NCBI GenBank assembly: GCA_031273705.1 | Contig: JAISRJ010000083.1 | Coordinates: forward strand, 1-6,250 | Source of the DNA: Clostridiales bacterium | Lineage (GTDB): Bacteria > Bacillota > Clostridia > Lachnospirales > WQUN01 | Direction of reading: 5' to 3' | DNA: 6,250 nucleotides | Made by a program: the position numbers and the translations under genes | In this document: in pieces, positions 6,032 through 6,250 of the stretch | Numbering within the stretch: position 1 is the stretch's first letter | How the letters are laid out: each line of letters begins with the position of its first letter | The notes under the pieces: model-generated | Seen by the model: the letters and a program-made list of their open reading frames with translations, nothing else | What the model was told of the DNA's origin: nothing | Databases searched by the model: none

Positions 6032-6063
6032 TTTGAGTAAACATATAAGCAAATGTATCTTTG
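6032..6063 (+). promoter_or_regulatory. Bacteroidota promoter of the TetR-type gene
   Basis: TTTG (6032-6035), a 20-nt gap and TATCTTTG (6056-6063) give a perfect match to the Bacteroidota -33/-7 consensus with ideal spacing. The expected start near 6068-6070 leaves a leader of only about 10 nt before the ATG at 6079. Confidence 0.7.
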
Positions 6064-6078
6064 TAAGCAACTAATCTC

Positions 6079-6250
6079 ATGAATGTAGTAAAAAGGCAAA
6101 TAATAATGACAGCTTTTGATCTTTTTTCGCAATATGGCATTAAAAGTGTAAGTATGGACGATATTGCCCGCAACGCGGCGATTTCCAAACGTACCTTATA
6201 CGAGTTTTTCGGCGATAAGGAAACCTTATTAGTGGAAGGCATCGCCTTTA
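6079..6250 (+). CDS. TetR/AcrR-family transcriptional regulator (partial, 3' end off window)
   Basis: The 57 visible codons form the N-terminal DNA-binding domain of a TetR/AcrR regulator. A first helix (KRQIIMTAFDLFSQYG, residues 5-20) is followed by the helix-turn-helix SMDDIARNAAISKRTLYEFF (25-44) and then GDKETLLVEGIAF. SMDDIA, ISKRTLYEFF and the DKE-LL continuation are classic for the family. The ATG at 6079 directly follows an ideal promoter with a very short leader, and a later ATG at codon 10 would remove most of the first helix, so 6079 is preferred. The ligand-binding domain lies outside the window, so the inducer cannot be guessed. In Bacteroidota such genes often precede efflux-pump genes; that is family knowledge, not visible here. 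Confidence 0.92.
   Translation, partial: MNVVKRQIIMTAFDLFSQYGIKSVSMDDIARNAAISKRTLYEFFGDKETLLVEGIAF

Larger units (their letters stand above)
5765..6078. other. divergent regulatory interval between AraC-type and TetR-type genes (314 bp)
   Basis: No coding frame is supported here. The interval holds two minus-strand -7 boxes for the AraC-type gene, one complete plus-strand promoter for the TetR-type gene, a direct repeat of TTTTGACCA at 5801-5809 and 5864-5872 (63 bp apart, close to six helical turns), and an inverted repeat at 5976-6008. The rest is AT-rich without further structure that I can see. Confidence 0.7.

Overview
The window looks like chromosomal DNA from a gut-type Bacteroidales bacterium (Bacteroides/Parabacteroides-like; the genus is an inference). 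The reasons are the repeated occurrence of the Bacteroidota promoter -7 box TAnnTTTG upstream of starts, the absence of Shine-Dalgarno sequences, a secreted protein with a C-terminal sorting-like tail, and AraC and TetR regulators of the type common in this group. The genes from 1644 onward are roughly 50-55% GC in the lines I counted by hand, while the leftmost gene is near 36%.

Layout from left to right: a DUF1848 protein with a C-terminal radical-SAM-like cysteine cluster runs off the left edge (minus strand, start at 990). A gene-free stretch follows (991-1643) that is rich in palindromes: a 22-bp-phased CATGC series, a perfect 13-bp hairpin, a long imperfect inverted repeat, a nested palindrome and a 17-bp-stem terminator. 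A plus-strand promoter-like pair at 1407-1438 followed by these hairpins makes a small RNA possible. Next come an exported YD-repeat-like protein with one EF-hand-like loop and a sorting-type tail (minus, 1644-2951) and a low-specificity L-threonine aldolase (minus, 3153-4175). Divergent from the aldolase is an HdeD/DUF308 six-helix membrane protein (plus, 4274-4843). It converges with an AraC-family regulator (minus, 4865-5764). A 314-bp regulatory interval separates the AraC gene from a divergent TetR-family regulator (plus, from 6079), which is cut by the right edge.

The genes do not form an obvious operon or pathway; each has its own spacing and in most cases its own candidate promoter. 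The aldolase, the membrane protein and the regulators are ordinary members of known families. I see no clear novel system. The parts most worth a second look are the structured interval 1198-1590, the low-GC DUF1848 gene, and the domain mix of the exported protein.
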